6,390 nt of DNA, taken from contig DAHXMN010000037.1 of the NCBI GenBank assembly GCA_027371725.1, forward strand, positions 1 through 6,390. The letters run 5' to 3'. The notes below the pieces were generated by a model that saw nothing but the letters and a program-made list of their open reading frames with translations, made no database searches and was not told the DNA's origin. Positions 5,033 through 6,390 of the stretch are shown piece after piece (position 1 is the first letter of the stretch; each line of letters opens with the position of its first letter). Position numbers and translations under genes: made by a program. Source of the DNA: Candidatus Woesearchaeota archaeon. GTDB taxonomy: Archaea > Nanobdellota > Nanobdellia > Woesearchaeales > UBA525.

Positions 5033-5887
5033 TCAGCTGAATCCGCTCTTGACGAGGTGGACGAGCCACGGCCAGCTCAGCGTGCCGAGGTACGGGCTGA
5101 TGTACTGGAGGAAGTACTTGTAGCCGAGCCAGAGGAGGCCGAACTGGAGGAGCCGGCCGATCGCGGTGTAGATGAGCAGCCGGAGGAAGCCGTACCGGAC
5201 CGTGCCGAGGAAGACGGCGAAGAGGTCGCAGGGGAAGAACGGGATGATGTTGCCGATGACGACGATGAGGCCGCCGGCCCGCTCGACCTTGCGGTGGAAC
5301 GAGTCGTATTTCTCCTTGATGAACCACTTGATGACGCGCGGCCCGATGATCCAGCCGACGACGTAGTTGAAGAGCGCGCCGCTGAGGACGCCGCCGAGCG
5401 TGACGAGGACGACGACGAGCGGCGGATAGCTCAAGCCGAGGTAGTAGAGGAAGAACGCCTCGACCGGCAACGCGGAGAGGAACGTCGCGCAGGACGCCGC
5501 CGCGTAGTAGAGGCCGAGCAAGGAACGGGAAACGATCGCCTCCTCCGCGGACTTGTAGACCGCCCAGACCACCGGGTTGAGCTGGAGGAGCTGGAGTATC
5601 AGGGAGACGATCCACTGGAACGCGAAGTAGAGGATGAGGATCGCGAGGGTCCAGAGGCCCCACTTGAGGTACTTCTTCCGCTGCTCCGGCGTGAGCTTCC
5701 GCTTGGGCGCGGGCTTGGAATGATAGGATGAAGGAGCGGTTTGAGGGCGAGAATGGGGGCGAGGGCCGGGATACGGACCCTGACGGAGAGGGCCTTGACG
5801 GACGGGTCCCTGCCGCGTCGCGCGCTCGCGGAGGTACTGCTCGTACGGCGAGAGCGGACGGGCTGCCGGCCTTCCTTGCGGCGTCAT
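5033..5887 (-). CDS. VTT/DedA-like (SNARE-associated) integral membrane protein
   Basis: A 284-residue membrane protein. Residues 1-72 are a hydrophilic, Pro/Arg/Gln-rich tail with a short repeat (RQGPVRQGPLRQGP, 25-38) and a basic end (PKRKLTPEQRKK), probably cytoplasmic. Hydrophobic segments lie at about 76-102, 121-150, 156-182, 205-228 and 234-262. The core matches the VTT (SNARE_assoc) pattern: LPVEAFFLYYLGL (140-152), GGVLSGALFNYVVGWIIGP (165-183), a charged amphipathic stretch KEKYDSFHRKVERAGG (191-206), NIIPFFPCDLFAVFLG (213-228) and IGRLLQFGLLWLGY (243-256). VTT proteins include lipid scramblases and DedA transporters; which function applies is unknown. ATG 5887 fits a TATA box 26 bases upstream, so translation is probably leaderless. 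A MITE-like insertion lies immediately upstream of this promoter. After its TGA the same frame stays open into the PEGA sequence. Confidence 0.85.
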   Translation of the reverse strand: MTPQGRPAARPLSPYEQYLRERATRQGPVRQGPLRQGPYPGPRPHSRPQTAPSSYHSKPAPKRKLTPEQRKKYLKWGLWTLAILILYFAFQWIVSLILQLLQLNPVVWAVYKSAEEAIVSRSLLGLYYAAASCATFLSALPVEAFFLYYLGLSYPPLVVVLVTLGGVLSGALFNYVVGWIIGPRVIKWFIKEKYDSFHRKVERAGGLIVVIGNIIPFFPCDLFAVFLGTVRYGFLRLLIYTAIGRLLQFGLLWLGYKYFLQYISPYLGTLSWPWLVHLVKSGFS

Positions 5888-5908
5888 GCCTCAGGATTCG
5901 CGGGCGGG

Positions 5909-5919
5909 TTTAAAAAAAT
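5909..5919 (-). promoter_or_regulatory. TATA box for the VTT membrane-protein gene (leaderless transcript likely)
   Basis: On the - strand ATTTTTTTAAA lies with its centre about 26 bases before ATG 5887, so transcription should start at or beside the start codon. No usable Shine-Dalgarno site is seen at a normal distance. The box is A/T-only on both strands (TTTAAAAAAAT on +), so weak divergent transcription into the MITE-like element is conceivable. The direct repeat flanking that element begins only five bases further upstream (5924). Confidence 0.55.
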
Positions 5920-5923
5920 GGCG

Positions 5924-5930
5924 CTCCGTG
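5924..5930. repeat. Left copy of 7-bp direct repeat (target-site duplication)
   Basis: CTCCGTG occurs here and at 6139-6145, exactly outside the two ends of the inverted-repeat element. Counting one more base (GCTCCGTG, 5923-5930 and 6138-6145) it is 8 bp. A duplication at both ends is the footprint of transposon insertion. Confidence 0.65.
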
Positions 5931-6138
5931 CGGCTCTTAAGGCAAATTCGCCTCCGACGGTGTCGCCGGCTGCTCGGCAACCGCTTCGTTCCCCGCTGCT
6001 CCGGTCACCCTCGTATGGGGCATGGTCGCTCCGCTCCCGGGTTCCTCGGAGGCCTCGGAACCATCCCCTGTCGCGCTCCGCTCCCTTCCTCGCGTGCCTC
6101 GCCCTTTGGCCGGCGACACATCATTTGCCGAAGAGCCG
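5931..6138. mobile_element. MITE-like element, 208 bp, with imperfect terminal inverted repeats
   Basis: The two ends are inverted copies in three blocks: CGGCTCTT (5931-5938) with AAGAGCCG (6131-6138); GGCAAAT (5941-5947) with ATTTGCC (6123-6129); and GTGTCGCCGGC (5960-5970) with GCCGGCGACAC (6109-6119). Short unpaired stretches lie between them (2/1 and 12/3 bases). The element is flanked by the direct repeat CTCCGTG. It holds no convincing gene, so it would be non-autonomous, moved by a related transposase elsewhere. The ends starting GGCTCTT with a 7-8 bp duplication recall the ISL3 family, from memory and tentatively. Inside are another stem (6017-6026 with 6060-6068, one bulged base) and a degenerate direct repeat. 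A structured RNA gene could give the paired blocks but not the flanking duplication. Confidence 0.65.
6025..6092. repeat. Degenerate direct repeat inside the MITE-like element
   Basis: Two copies of a roughly 24-base unit lie at 6025-6048 and 6070-6092. They share CTCCGCTCCC and TTCCTCG, with a 2-base insertion and a 3-base deletion between copies. The copies are 45 bases apart. They could be transposase sub-binding sites or the product of local duplication. Confidence 0.4.
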
Positions 6139-6390
6139 CTCCGTGAGAGGATCGTAAGAGTGCCGCGACCGCCGCCCAGACCGCCGAGCTATCAGTACGT
6201 CGGAGAAGACAGGACTCGGTGCCATGCCGAGAAGAGAAGCGGAAGCGGTCGCTGCGGTCGCGGCACGGACAGAAAGAATGAACCTCCCCGGCCTAAAGGC
6301 GGGGGCATCCTCTCGTAAAGAACCGAGGAAGGCCGCGGAGACCCCGGTTCTCAGCCGCTCGTCGAGCTCCGGACCCTCCGTTTCTTCGAA
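6121..6390 (-). CDS. Partial frame, possible TnpB-like C-terminal tail running off the window
   Basis: A frame with no start inside the window enters at 6390 and runs to TGA at 6121-6123. Its first part reads EETEGPELDERLRTG and then LREDAPAFRPG across the hairpin at 6284-6308. IS200/IS605-type tnpB genes often end just before or within such a right-end hairpin, and similar tail residues are seen there (recollection, not a search). None of the catalytic RuvC residues or the zinc finger of TnpB fall in the window. Beyond the hairpin the frame continues about 60 codons through the 13-bp inverted repeat, which is probably chance openness in GC-rich DNA. Treat it as a candidate gene end only. Confidence 0.25.
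   Translation of the reverse strand, partial: FEETEGPELDERLRTGVSAAFLGSLREDAPAFRPGRFILSVRAATAATASASLLGMAPSPVFSDVLIARRSGRRSRHSYDPLTERLFGK
6139..6145. repeat. Right copy of 7-bp direct repeat (target-site duplication)
   Basis: CTCCGTG directly follows the right inverted-repeat end and matches 5924-5930 exactly. Confidence 0.65.
6160..6266. repeat. 107-bp segment closed by a perfect 13-bp inverted repeat
   Basis: GTGCCGCGACCGC (6160-6172) is the exact reverse complement of GCGGTCGCGGCAC (6254-6266). Within it a smaller hairpin, CTCGGT/GCCGAG (6215-6220 with 6226-6231), and a weak stem CCGA/TCGG (6184-6187 with 6200-6203) give a branched fold. No flanking direct repeat is seen, so transposon ends are less supported than for the neighbouring element. 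It was compared by eye with 5S rRNA, SRP RNA and RNase P RNA, and the conserved motifs of each are missing. It may be an unknown structured RNA on either strand or a DNA-level cruciform. Confidence 0.5.
6277..6310 (-). mobile_element. Candidate right end of an IS200/IS605-type element
   Basis: On the - strand GATGCCCCCGCC, a TTTA loop and GGCCGGGG form a 7-bp stem with one bulged base, followed at once by GAGGTTCATTC. As recalled, right ends of IS605-family elements (for example ISDra2) share this layout: an imperfect hairpin with a TTTA-type loop followed by GAGGTTCA. The orientation puts the body of the element to the right of 6310, outside the window. The omega RNA of TnpB systems ends in this kind of hairpin. 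The left end and the transposase or nuclease gene are not visible. Confidence 0.45.

Noticed and set aside
5033..5035. Selenocysteine insertion at the TGA of the membrane-protein gene
   Set aside because: The residue context is not a redox motif, and no archaeal SECIS element could be identified. Ordinary termination is the default.
4494..5663. 389-codon frame on the - strand overlapping the VTT and PEGA sequences
   Set aside because: Arg/Pro/His-rich shadow of the real frames, with no domain and no promoter. The VTT and PEGA motifs are in other frames.
4901..5731. 276-codon + strand frame opposite the VTT gene
   Set aside because: Composed of Glu/Asp/Arg-rich sequence mirroring hydrophobic codons of the membrane protein on the other strand.
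5937..6119. 60-codon - strand frame inside the MITE-like element
   Set aside because: GTG start, low-complexity sequence, no ribosome-binding site, and it spans both inverted-repeat arms. It is probably an open frame by chance.
6160..6266. 5S rRNA, SRP RNA or RNase P RNA
   Set aside because: Length and closing stem were suggestive, but the 5S loop C motif is in the wrong place, the SRP helix 8 tip is absent and no RNase P conserved region could be found on either strand.
5741..6318. Several + strand frames across the right-hand region
   Set aside because: They cross repeats and the start of the VTT gene in unrelated frames, and their sequence is Arg/Pro/Ser-rich without domains.
1..6390. 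CRISPR array, tRNA gene or complete rRNA gene
   Set aside because: No regularly spaced identical repeats, no cloverleaf with a T-arm GTTC block in place, and no rRNA core motifs were found by reading both strands.

Overview
The window looks archaeal. The GTPase at 877-2073 is of the archaeal/fungal Ygr210 type within the YchF/OLA1 superfamily. The start regions have TATA-like boxes at the archaeal distance instead of bacterial -35/-10 pairs. A winged-helix/PLD-like regulator, a PEGA-domain protein with a Cys-rich spacer and a VTT-type membrane protein fit the gene stock of small (DPANN-like) archaea, but the lineage is an inference. Base composition is GC-rich with GC-ended codons, so many long antisense frames stay open by chance.

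Layout. The left half (11-3248) runs on the + strand: a winged-helix regulator with a TrmB-like C-terminal half, the GTPase with a TGS domain, a small protein with a putative Cys/His metal site, and a histidine-phosphatase family enzyme. The last three each appear to have their own promoter, so this is a co-directional array rather than an obvious operon. The right half (3270-5887) runs on the - strand, read from right to left: a VTT/DedA-like membrane protein, a PEGA-domain protein broken into two frames, a pyrimidine-rich presumed terminator, and a charged protein with a Pro/Ala-rich tail and its own promoter. The two halves converge at 3249-3269.

The region 5888-6390 has no convincing complete gene but is rich in structure. 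At 5931-6138 lies a MITE-like element: imperfect terminal inverted repeats made of blocks of 8, 7 and 11 bp, flanked by a 7-bp direct repeat (CTCCGTG) that looks like a target-site duplication. It sits next to the promoter of the membrane-protein gene. Next come a 107-bp segment closed by a perfect 13-bp inverted repeat (6160-6266) and a hairpin followed by GAGGTTCA on the - strand, which resembles the right end of an IS200/IS605-type (TnpB) element whose body would lie beyond the window.

The most interesting coding signal is the PEGA gene. Two PEGA domains and a Cys-rich linker are continuous only if the ribosome, or a corrected sequence, shifts +1 at CCT-TAA-C (4522-4528). The upstream half has no usable start codon and is in the same frame as the membrane-protein gene that ends in TGA at 5033-5035. 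This could be a decaying gene, an assembly error or recoding; the sequence alone does not decide.
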